This document shows positions 24,978 to 32,723 of a DNA stretch of 64,000 nucleotides, piece by piece. Source of the DNA: Devosia oryziradicis (GTDB lineage Bacteria > Pseudomonadota > Alphaproteobacteria > Rhizobiales > Devosiaceae); contig NZ_CP068047.1 of the NCBI RefSeq assembly GCF_016698645.1, positions 2,019,001 to 2,083,000 on the forward strand. The letters run 5' to 3'. A model generated the notes under the pieces. The model was not told where the DNA came from. It did not search any database and was given only the letters and a program-made list of their open reading frames with translations. Position numbers and translations under genes: made by a program. Every line of letters begins with the position of its first letter. Position 1 is the stretch's first letter.

Positions 24978-27113
24978 ATGAAGCCTTACACTCGCTCCAT
25001 CATCGAGCTATTCGATGGCAAGAAGAGGTTCCTTATCCCTCTCTACCAGCGGCAATACGCTTGGAAGGCCCAGCCTCAGCTAGAACTGCTCTGGGAGGAC
25101 ATCGATCGATCAGTCCAGCGGCTAGAGCAGGATCGCTCGTCGCTGACGCCTCACTTCATGGGCGCCATCGTCATTGCCCAAGTCAAGACTTTCGGCAAGC
25201 AGGTCCAGGCATACGAGATCATCGACGGGCAGCAGCGTCTCACGACATTCCAGCTCCTCCTTGCCGCGATACGTGATGTCGCCAAGGCGAATGGATCAAG
25301 GTACGAGGCCGAGCTGCAGAAGTATCTCCTCAACGACGGCGTAATGGAGAACCAAGAGGTCGAGCGCTTCAAGCTCTGGCCATCACTGAACGACCGACGG
25401 TCCTTCATCAGCATCATCGATCCACATGTTGACCCCCATGTACTGGGACCCAAGCCGGTTGATGAAGAGGGAATCATAAGGCGCTCGGTCGCGGCGCATG
25501 CCTATTTCAAGGAAAAGATCGCTGCCCACGTCGATGATAATGGCAGCTTCGATGAGCACCGGCTCGAGCTCCTCTTTGAAGCGTTGAAGGATGGGCTCGC
25601 AATCGTGTCCATCGAGCTGGAAGGTGGTGACGATCCCCAGACAATCTTTGAGACCCTGAACAGCCGCGGCGTGGATCTGACGCCGGGCGATCTGATGCGC
25701 AATTTCATATTCCAGCGCGCAAAGGGTCTCGGCCAAGCTGACCATTCATTGCTGGTCGACAAGCTATACGAGAAGCACTGGCTGCCGCTTGATCGTGCCT
25801 TCTGGGGCCAGCCCGCATCGCGTGGCCGTCAGTCTCGCCAGAGATTGGACTGGATGTTGACCGATCATCTGTCGATGCATATCGGCAATCTGGTCTCGGT
25901 GGAGAACCTGTTCGACAGTTACCGGCGTTGGATACTCAATTCCCGCCCCTTCCCGCATGTCACCGCCGAGCTGGAGTCTATCTCCGCCACGGCGGCGATT
26001 GAGAAACGGCTGTTCGACCAAGACCCCAAGGATCCTATTGGCAACTTTGGCCGCTTTGCCGATGCATTTGACGTCTCTACAGCTATGCCCCTGGTCCTCT
26101 ATCTTGCGACCGAGGACACCGTGGGTGCCGATATCGACAGAGCGCTTGCTGTGCTCGAGAGCTACATATTGCGACGTGATATTTGTGGCTCACCCACGAA
26201 GAACTACAACCGCTTCTTCATTGGCATCATCGACCGGCTTCGTGCGGCTGAAGGCAACAAGATCGACGCGCTGGTTCTCTATCTGTCGAGCCGGCAGTCC
26301 GATCTTGATCGTTGGCCAGACGACGTTGAATGGCAGCGTTCCTGGCTGGGGCGCAACCAGTACAAGGGCGCCCGGCAACCACGGCTACGCTACATATTCG
26401 AGGCCATCGAACTCGCCAAAAGAACGGCGCTCAACGAAGACATCGAGATCAAGTCGGCGCTTTCGATTGAGCACATCATGCCTCAGAAATGGCGGACGAA
26501 TTGGCCGATTCCCGGCTTCGACCATCTTGATGATGATACCGATCCAGAGCATGTCGCTCGAAAGGTCGAGCGGGACGGCGTGATCGACAACCTGGGTAAC
26601 CTCACCCTGCTCACCGGGCCACTTAATACCTCCGTATCAAACGGACCTTACTCGACGAAAATGCCGGCGGTGCGCGCCCATTCGAGCCTTGCACTGAACC
26701 GTGACCTGATCGAGTACGATCATTGGAACGAGGAGACAATTTCAGCCCGAGGGCTGGATCTCTTCGGGATTGCCAAGAAGATATGGGTTGCTCCGACCAG
26801 GGGAGTGGACCAGTCCGCGCTCAACGATCTTGCCGGCGACGGCGTCAAACTCCCTCCAGACGGAACGGAGTGCAAGTTCACCTATGCGGGTGTGGACTAC
26901 GCTGGGACCATCGAGGAAGGTCATTTGGTGGTGGACGGGGTAGATCGACCGTTCGCGACGTTCTCTGGCGCTTCGAAAACGATCACCCGAACGAACCGCA
27001 ACGGCTGGAACGACTGGTATCTCCGCGACCAGATGGGTGGCTGGATACTGGCAGATGACTGGCGCCAGCAAGCGGCTGATGTGCCCGTTTTGGAGAGCCT
27101 GGATGAAGATTGA
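24978..27113 (+). CDS. GmrSD-like restriction protein (DUF262 + DUF1524 HNH) with a RAMA-like C-terminal domain
   Basis: 711 aa from ATG at 24978, with GGGGGAAC upstream; a longer frame to 24720 lacks conserved sequence. The DUF262 NTP-using domain is shown by IPLYQRQYAWK and IIDGQQRLTTFQLL (D83). DUF1524 carries the HNH motif SIEHIMPQKW (H499). These are the GmrS and GmrD halves of modification-dependent (type IV) restriction, fused here. At about residues 620-690, GTECKFTYAGVDYAGTI then TRTNRNGWNDWYLRD resembles a RAMA domain, thought to read DNA modification. It overlaps the next gene by 11 nt. Confidence 0.85.
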   Translation: MKPYTRSIIELFDGKKRFLIPLYQRQYAWKAQPQLELLWEDIDRSVQRLEQDRSSLTPHFMGAIVIAQVKTFGKQVQAYEIIDGQQRLTTFQLLLAAIRDVAKANGSRYEAELQKYLLNDGVMENQEVERFKLWPSLNDRRSFISIIDPHVDPHVLGPKPVDEEGIIRRSVAAHAYFKEKIAAHVDDNGSFDEHRLELLFEALKDGLAIVSIELEGGDDPQTIFETLNSRGVDLTPGDLMRNFIFQRAKGLGQADHSLLVDKLYEKHWLPLDRAFWGQPASRGRQSRQRLDWMLTDHLSMHIGNLVSVENLFDSYRRWILNSRPFPHVTAELESISATAAIEKRLFDQDPKDPIGNFGRFADAFDVSTAMPLVLYLATEDTVGADIDRALAVLESYILRRDICGSPTKNYNRFFIGIIDRLRAAEGNKIDALVLYLSSRQSDLDRWPDDVEWQRSWLGRNQYKGARQPRLRYIFEAIELAKRTALNEDIEIKSALSIEHIMPQKWRTNWPIPGFDHLDDDTDPEHVARKVERDGVIDNLGNLTLLTGPLNTSVSNGPYSTKMPAVRAHSSLALNRDLIEYDHWNEETISARGLDLFGIAKKIWVAPTRGVDQSALNDLAGDGVKLPPDGTECKFTYAGVDYAGTIEEGHLVVDGVDRPFATFSGASKTITRTNRNGWNDWYLRDQMGGWILADDWRQQAADVPVLESLDED

Positions 27114-27492
27114 GATGCGGATGGCAGACGCCAGGCGTTTGGCAAAGGGTCTCTACGCTGGTGACAGCCTCCCGATCTCCCAGGTCAAAGCAGGAGATGA
27201 GCCGTTAAATGTGGATTGGTGGCGCATGAATGTTCAGCCGGAGAGCTCAGAGAGCGAGCGACATAGGGCGGCTCTCACCCTCTATCTCCATATGGCTGGA
27301 TCATCCAAAATTCCGCTTCCCTCGGAAACATTCCCTGCCGTATTCGATCTGGACGATGGCCAAATGCGCCCGGACAAGGCCGTGATCAAGGTCTTCTTGG
27401 ATGAGGGACTTATCCAGCCGCGCATGATGGTAGCTCAACTGGTGTTCGATCTAACGCAGGCGGGCCGAAACTATGCCGATCGCGCCGAATAA
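27103..27492 (+). CDS. Unknown 129-aa protein coupled to the GmrSD-like gene
   Basis: The ATG at 27103 overlaps the end of the GmrSD-like gene; other in-frame ATGs at 27115 and 27121 are possible. I recognise no family. It is soluble and mixed alpha/beta looking, with no signal peptide or metal motif. The overlap suggests a partner or regulator of the GmrSD-like protein. Confidence 0.55.
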   Translation: MKIEMRMADARRLAKGLYAGDSLPISQVKAGDEPLNVDWWRMNVQPESSESERHRAALTLYLHMAGSSKIPLPSETFPAVFDLDDGQMRPDKAVIKVFLDEGLIQPRMMVAQLVFDLTQAGRNYADRAE

Positions 27493-27522
27493 GAAAAAGC
27501 CCGGCTACCAAGGCAGCCGGGC
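27493..27522 (-). terminator. Rho-independent terminator for the minus-strand genes 27602-28933
   Basis: Read on the minus strand: GCCCGGCT, 8-nt loop, AGCCGGGC, then TTTTTC. It lies 80 nt beyond the stop of the 27602 gene. From the plus strand the hairpin could also end the 27103 gene but has no T-run there. Confidence 0.8.
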
Positions 27523-27601
27523 AAGTGGGGTCATTGACCTGTGCAACAAACAGAAAGATGCGGTCTTCCCCGCCGCCAGCCTTCACCCCGGCCAGGGATG
27601 A

Positions 27602-27952
27602 CTAGAGCTCGGCGAAGTGGTCCATAAGCTGGCGGGCCTCGCTCAGAGATGTCGGGAACAGGCGCATCAGTGCCTTCCCTTTGAGCTGAGAGACGTTCAG
27701 GTTCGAATTCCGTGGTTTGTCGGCTGGGTAGAGCTCACGGTCAATGGCCGGCGCCAATGCACCTGGTGCCAGGTGTGCCGCGATCCAGATGGCGTTCTTG
27801 CCGCCAGAACCCAGATCCAGGGCAATCGCGTCGCCGCGCCGGTTGAGGAAGGTGGCGATGTACTTGGTCCCGCCTGCTGCGCGCTCGGGGTGCGGCGTCC
27901 AGCGCGGATCCCGAAGCATGCTGGCATTGATGGTGTCGTTGATCGAAGGCAT
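27602..27952 (-). CDS. Unknown 116-aa protein
   Basis: MPSINDTINASMLRDPRW is followed by a basic, alanine/leucine-rich sequence ending QLMDHFAEL. No family is recognised. It lies 15 nt after the HTH-like gene on the same strand, so they are probably co-transcribed and share the terminator at 27493-27522. Confidence 0.55.
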   Translation of the reverse strand: MPSINDTINASMLRDPRWTPHPERAAGGTKYIATFLNRRGDAIALDLGSGGKNAIWIAAHLAPGALAPAIDRELYPADKPRNSNLNVSQLKGKALMRLFPTSLSEARQLMDHFAEL

Positions 27953-27967
27953 GGCTGGAATTCCTGT

Positions 27968-28933
27968 TCAGATACGGGTTAGAGCGCCGGCGTGATGGGC
28001 GACCAAGTCGGAGTAGAGGTCGGGGTCGATACCGGCGGCGCCGGCCAGAGCAATGGCATCATCCGTCGAGACGATCTCCCCACGGGTCCAGTCCCTGACG
28101 GTCTCGTTCGGCAGGCCGGTTCGATCCGCCAGGGCATCGGTGGTGATGCGGTTGGTCCACGCATAGATCCCCAGCAGGGCGCCGACGTCCTCAATGGTTT
28201 TGGCGCGATCCGCTGCCCAGGCGGGCCAATCGGCACTGAGGGTGCCAGCGTTGAAGTTGCGGCGTCCGGCAAGCCACTCCAGGGTGTCGAGCGGGTCGCC
28301 ATAGACGCCGAACTTGCGCTCGGATGGCATCGACCGAATCGGTTTGGTCCCGCCGGGACCGACGAAGTTGCGGACGGATGAGATGTTCATCCCGGCCAGC
28401 GCAGCGATTTCGAATGGAGCGAACCCCAGGTCCATCTCCCGGTTTCCCGGAAAGCTCTGGAGATAGTCGGCAAGGTTCGCCTTGGCGGCGGCCGCCAGCT
28501 GCAGGCCCGGCAATGGTGACTCGTCCCCACGGTCTCGGCGCTCCTGGAACCGGTCTGCGTGCACGCCCATCGACGTGGCGTAGGAGTCGCGTGGAATCGC
28601 CGACAGGAAATAGGTCATCATGTTGAGCGTGTCGGATTGGAAGTCGCCAGTATCGAGCTTGTCCAATGGCGTCTCCCCGTGGACGAAGTCGAAGCAGGCG
28701 CGCGCCACCTTCCAGAAGAGGGTGCCGCTCACGTCGAAGGCTTGGAGATCCTCAAGGTAGTCGACCTGTTCGGCCGCAGAGTGCTTCGGATCATAGGCAT
28801 GGCCCAACGCCGCCTTGCCCAGATTGCCCGATGTCGGCGACCGGTCGCCCACCAGGCTTTGAGCCGCAACGGTGATCAGGAAGACCCCCAGTTTCAGGTC
28901 GCTCTCTATGTCGTTCCAAGTTGCGGTCTGCAT
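27968..28933 (-). CDS. Unknown 321-aa protein with a C-terminal helix-turn-helix-like segment
   Basis: The N-terminal two thirds (MQTATWNDIESDLKLGVFLI...) is not recognised. Around residues 262-300, ITTDALADRTGLPNETVRDW with TDDAIALAGAAG resembles a helix-turn-helix, and FEIAALAGMNISSVRNFVG (about 168-186) is a second HTH-like stretch. The gene faces two copies of a palindromic operator starting 17 nt upstream, so it may regulate itself and the divergent protease gene (inference). Confidence 0.5.
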   Translation of the reverse strand: MQTATWNDIESDLKLGVFLITVAAQSLVGDRSPTSGNLGKAALGHAYDPKHSAAEQVDYLEDLQAFDVSGTLFWKVARACFDFVHGETPLDKLDTGDFQSDTLNMMTYFLSAIPRDSYATSMGVHADRFQERRDRGDESPLPGLQLAAAAKANLADYLQSFPGNREMDLGFAPFEIAALAGMNISSVRNFVGPGGTKPIRSMPSERKFGVYGDPLDTLEWLAGRRNFNAGTLSADWPAWAADRAKTIEDVGALLGIYAWTNRITTDALADRTGLPNETVRDWTRGEIVSTDDAIALAGAAGIDPDLYSDLVAHHAGALTRI

Positions 28934-28949
28934 CGAACCCTCGCTTTCG

Positions 28950-28966
28950 TGATATGAGTGATATCA
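28950..28966. promoter_or_regulatory. Operator copy 1, TGATA-N7-TATCA
   Basis: TGATATGAGTGATATCA, a 17 bp inverted repeat 17 bp upstream of the HTH-like gene. The same half-sites recur at 28995. Confidence 0.55.
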
Positions 28967-28994
28967 TATTTCGAGATGGGCACAAGCTAGAAAG

Positions 28995-29011
28995 TGATAT
29001 GCAGCGTATCA
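28995..29011. promoter_or_regulatory. Operator copy 2, TGATA-N7-TATCA
   Basis: TGATATGCAGCGTATCA. Its half-sites are identical to copy 1 and its start is 45 bp away, close to four helical turns, as expected for two dimers on one DNA face. Confidence 0.55.
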
Positions 29012-29302
29012 TTTATTTTTCGAAGGAGGGTCGATTCTGGCTTGACCGCAGTTTTGACGTTCACTATCTGTTCAGCATCACGACGAGAAACCGCCATGTC
29101 GCAGCTCTTGCACATCGCTAACCGGAACACCCACCGCCCGACCGCGGCCGGTCTCGCTCGTGCATCTCTCCACCTCATATCGATATCGGGCAAACGCGCT
29201 TCCTGAGCGCCTGCACCATTCCCGACATCGCGCCCGCAGTGGGCATTGAGGACCGGCCTGCCGGGCGCACTTCTGCGTCTCGTCGCCGGCAAAGAGAGCA
29301 TC

Positions 29303-31270
29303 ATGGACAGCATCGACGAAGACGAATTCCCGGACCTGGAACTTGACCAGGACGAAGAGCCCACGCCTGCCAAGAGGCCTGCCAAGATCGGCGGGCCGAG
29401 AACCGCAAGCGAGTTGCTGCCACAGGCATTGATCGAGAACGCCATCGGCATGGAAGGCATCGCCCGCATCCAGGAGACCAGGGCATTCTGCCTGGTCGTG
29501 CAGGCACCTTCCCCCGACTGGGTTGCACCGCTCCACCGATACCTGAAGTCCACGGGCAAGTACTGGGACTTCCATCACAGCAAGTCCGCTGCCCCAAAGT
29601 ACCGCTCCCCGCAGGACGACCTTGCCATCGAACAGGCCACGCGGGCGCTGACCTCCGGAGGCCGATGCCTCGGCGTCTCACATCAGCTGAACTATTTGCC
29701 GCCTGCCATGGTGTCGGCGGCCGATATGCACCTGGTGCTGCCGCCGCCCAACGCCAAGGTGGTGGCCGCCGTCATCAGGGCCGTCACCGGTCGCTTGCCC
29801 AGAAAGCTCGAAGATCAGACCATTGCGGCGCTGGACTTCGATGAGATCGCGTCGGCGATCCGCTCCGGCTCGTCGGCAAAGGCGTGCGTCGACCGGCTGC
29901 GTGCCGCAGCCGCCAAGAAGGTCCATCACGACAAGTCGATCATCGATGCGCCTCGGCTCGAGGACTTGCACGGCTATGGCAAGGCCAAGGAATGGTGCGA
30001 GGACCTTGTGGCCGACCTCGAAGCATGGCGGCGCGGGGAGATCCCGTTCACCGCCATCTCGGCCAACGTGGTGCTGGCCGGCGTTCCGGGCGTGGGCAAG
30101 ACCACGTTGATGAAGAGCCTGGCCAGATCGGCAGGCGTGCCGCTGATCTCCACGTCGGTCAGTGCGTGGTTCGCCAACTCACCCGGTTATCTCGACAGCA
30201 TCATCAAGCAGATCGATTCCGTTTTCGCGGAAGCCCGGGATGCGGCGCCAGCCATCCTGTTCCTCGATGAAATCGACGCCGTTCCGAACCGGGCCACCCT
30301 CTCCTCGAGAGGCGCCGATTGGTGGCTGCCGGTGATCACGCATCTGCTCACGACGCTGGACGGCGCCATTTCGGGGGCCACCGAGAACGTCATGGTCATC
30401 GCAGCGACCAACCACCCCGAACGCCTTGATAGTGCGCTGACAAGGAGTGGTCGCCTTTCTCGGATCATCAACATTCCCCGGCCTGATGCCGATGCACTGG
30501 CCGGCATCTTCCGACAGCACCTTGGAGCCGATCTGCCGGGCGAGGATCTCAGCCAGGCCGCAGCGATGGCAATGGGCGCCACGGGCGCCGATGTGGTCGA
30601 GCTCGTCAAGAATGCCCGGCGACGGGCACGGGCAGCCCAGCGGCCGATGGTGCTTGCCGATCTCATGGCCGCAGTTGCGCCAGATGAAACCCGGTCAACG
30701 GATCTGCTGCGCCGCATCGCGGTCCATGAGGCAGGGCATGCCGTGATCGCCCATGCCAATGGCATGGGCCGCATCCTCGGCATCTCCATCGTGCAGAGCG
30801 GGGATACCGGTGGGTTCGCACACATCGACAACGATGGCCGCCTGCCGACCAAGCAGGATGTCGAGAAGCTGGTCATGCAAAGGCTGGGAGGCCGCGCGGC
30901 CGAAGAGGTCCTCCTTGGTCTGGTGGGGACGGGTTCCGGCGGGTCCAAGGACAGCGATCTTGCTGTTGCCACGCGCCAGGTTGCCCTGATGCATCTTGGG
31001 CTCGGAATGGGCGACAGCCTCGTCTACCGAGCGGACGAGTCGGGCGTCGACAGTATCCTGTCGTTCGACGCCCGCATGACCGCGCTGGTCGAGGAGGACC
31101 TGCAGCGCCTCTACGCCGATGCCATGGCCCTGGCCAGGCGGCACGTCGATCTGATCGAGGCGGTTGCCGATGACCTGCAGGTGCGTCGCCACATCGGGCC
31201 CGGCCGGTTCCTCGAACTGGTCGACCGTGTCCATGGTGCCCGCCAGATGAAGGAGATCGGTAATGGATGA
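29303..31270 (+). CDS. Soluble FtsH-like AAA+ protease (AAA + M41 peptidase)
   Basis: 655 aa from ATG at 29303, with AGAGAG upstream. The N-terminus is acidic (MDSIDEDEFPDLELDQDEEP) and has no transmembrane helix, unlike true FtsH. Walker A is GVPGVGKT (about 260-267), Walker B ILFLDEID (about 316-323), followed by ATNHPERLDSAL and an arginine-rich second half. The zinc motif HEAGH is at 475-479, with a likely third ligand Asp in SGGSKDSDLAVAT. It should unfold and degrade proteins with ATP in the cytosol. Its stop overlaps the start of a 74-aa gene. Confidence 0.85.
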   Translation: MDSIDEDEFPDLELDQDEEPTPAKRPAKIGGPRTASELLPQALIENAIGMEGIARIQETRAFCLVVQAPSPDWVAPLHRYLKSTGKYWDFHHSKSAAPKYRSPQDDLAIEQATRALTSGGRCLGVSHQLNYLPPAMVSAADMHLVLPPPNAKVVAAVIRAVTGRLPRKLEDQTIAALDFDEIASAIRSGSSAKACVDRLRAAAAKKVHHDKSIIDAPRLEDLHGYGKAKEWCEDLVADLEAWRRGEIPFTAISANVVLAGVPGVGKTTLMKSLARSAGVPLISTSVSAWFANSPGYLDSIIKQIDSVFAEARDAAPAILFLDEIDAVPNRATLSSRGADWWLPVITHLLTTLDGAISGATENVMVIAATNHPERLDSALTRSGRLSRIINIPRPDADALAGIFRQHLGADLPGEDLSQAAAMAMGATGADVVELVKNARRRARAAQRPMVLADLMAAVAPDETRSTDLLRRIAVHEAGHAVIAHANGMGRILGISIVQSGDTGGFAHIDNDGRLPTKQDVEKLVMQRLGGRAAEEVLLGLVGTGSGGSKDSDLAVATRQVALMHLGLGMGDSLVYRADESGVDSILSFDARMTALVEEDLQRLYADAMALARRHVDLIEAVADDLQVRRHIGPGRFLELVDRVHGARQMKEIGNG

Positions 31271-31487
31271 GCTCCTCATCAGGATCATGACCCGCCTGGT
31301 CCGTGTCCACGACGAAATGGGCGAGCGCTGCTTCGAGGAGGCAGCGCACCGCGCCCTGGTCACGATCGCCCAGACGGTGCAGGTCGAGGCATCCAGGAAA
31401 GTCGGGATCGAACAGCCCAAGCTCGGGGACGGTGTGCTGCCGTTCCCGACCATCCCTTCCAGGCCGTCGCGCGATGGCGTTGCCTGA
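31263..31487 (+). CDS. Small 74-aa protein coupled to the FtsH-like protease
   Basis: The ATG at 31263 lies within the last codons of the protease gene (8 nt overlap). MDELLIRIMTRLVRVHDEMG is amphipathic and helical; the C-terminus is proline-rich (PFPTIPSRPSRDG). No family is recognised. Overlap suggests an adaptor or substrate of the protease. Confidence 0.5.
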   Translation: MDELLIRIMTRLVRVHDEMGERCFEEAAHRALVTIAQTVQVEASRKVGIEQPKLGDGVLPFPTIPSRPSRDGVA

Positions 31488-31975
31488 CCATTCGATTCAA
31501 ATCGTCGGCATTGCCTTCTCGATGGGGAAGGATCCGGCAGCTATGGGAAGCACCATGAGCAACCTCCGACACATATCGCCCCTCGGCGCGCGGCTGGACC
31601 GCGGTGCAGCAATGCACGCCGAACGGGCGTATTCCCGCACGGCGTAGCTCCACCCCTCTCCATCCCGCATCCGCACAAGACCTGCCCTTGGCCACTAGGC
31701 CTGCGGGCCGCCGGCACGACCGTCGTCGTGTCCGGCACCACCGGATGGAGACCACTCATGATTATCAAGGAAAACGTTAGATCGCATCGGCTCGGAACTG
31801 ATCGAGGACAGGAAGCTCGGGGATCCGCAGGCACAAAGCGGGTTCGGAGGTCCTCGATACGGTTTCGCACACAGCTGCCTCTGAGCCGCCGCAGCAGCGG
31901 TCCTGCACGCACCTCATCCGTCCCCAGCAGCCAGATCGAAGCGAACTCGCCATCGTTCCGCTCAGGAATACCGAG
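31488..31975. other. Gene-poor junction before the transposition operon
   Basis: 488 bp. A 58-codon frame from 31474 to 31647 and a short coding-like stretch ending near 31894 (DRIGSELIEDRKLGDPQAQ) have no good starts. They may be remnants of a lost cargo gene. The promoter of the tns operon should lie here, but I cannot locate it. Confidence 0.4.
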
Positions 31976-32722
31976 GTGGTCCGCTCTCCTGCGTTCGGCA
32001 CCAACGGGAGTCAGACGGGCGCCATCGTCGAGCCGGTGAGCAATGTCGTCATCCTGACGGAAAGCTCGATCGAGAAGAAGCTCGTCCGTTCCCTTCTGGC
32101 GGACAATAACGTAGTGAGCGTTCGCCACCAGGCCCTCTTGGTAACATACGTCGACCAAGACGGGGTTACGCGAGACCATACTGTCGACATCGTCGCGACC
32201 ATGCGCGACGGATCTAAGGTGGGCTATGTGGTCAAGCCAGAAGCATCGGCCAGCAAGCGGGATACTCGAGGGTTCGTCGAACGGCTTGCTCCGTTCGTAC
32301 CCCAGAGCAAGCTCGACCGCATCCAGTTGGTGACCAGTCGGCAGTTGCCCGAGTGGGGCAATCAGAATGCCCGAAAGGTGCTCAATGCTCGCCGCGACCG
32401 TCGCGGATACGTGGACGATCTTCTCCGCGAGATCGCCCCCGAACTCGAGAAGCCGGTCCGCATTGGGGATCTGACCGCGAGGCTGGGTGGCGGCGACGTT
32501 GCATTTCGCCCGGTTCTGCGCGCCATCCATTATGGCACGCTCATCTACTTGGGCTTCGGTACCATCGACGAGAAGGGATTGGTCAAGTTTTCGGGTGCTA
32601 TCATGCCCGACACCGATCGGCTTGGTCCGGTCCCGGATTTAAGCAACCCGGAGCCACCGGTGATCCTGCTGAGGAAGACGAAGCCCAAGTCGTATCGCCG
32701 TGCCAGCTTCAGGAAGCACTAA
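31976..32722 (+). CDS. tnsA: TnsA-like transposase endonuclease subunit
   Basis: 248 aa from GTG at 31976, with AGGA 8 nt upstream; GTG at 32036 is an alternative. The N-terminal region matches the TnsA fold: E33 (SSIEKKLVRSLL), D71 (DHTVDIVATMRDG) and K87 (VGYVVKP). TnsA cuts the 5' strands at transposon ends, giving cut-and-paste movement with TnsB. At the position two before the Lys, where Gln or Glu is usual, there is Val. A helical C-terminal half fits the TnsC-contact domain. It is first of four coupled genes; tnsB starts 1 nt after its stop. Confidence 0.78.
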   Translation: MVRSPAFGTNGSQTGAIVEPVSNVVILTESSIEKKLVRSLLADNNVVSVRHQALLVTYVDQDGVTRDHTVDIVATMRDGSKVGYVVKPEASASKRDTRGFVERLAPFVPQSKLDRIQLVTSRQLPEWGNQNARKVLNARRDRRGYVDDLLREIAPELEKPVRIGDLTARLGGGDVAFRPVLRAIHYGTLIYLGFGTIDEKGLVKFSGAIMPDTDRLGPVPDLSNPEPPVILLRKTKPKSYRRASFRKH

Positions 32723-32723
32723 C

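Larger units (their letters stand above)
28934..29302. other. Divergent intergenic region with two operators
   Basis: 369 bp between the HTH-like gene and the FtsH-like gene. It holds two TGATA-N7-TATCA palindromes, listed separately. The rest has small open frames without convincing starts. Confidence 0.5.

Noticed and set aside
31541..32530. 329-aa open frame on the minus strand
   Set aside because: Antisense to tnsA, which fits the coupled tnsA-tnsB-tnsC-tniQ operon.
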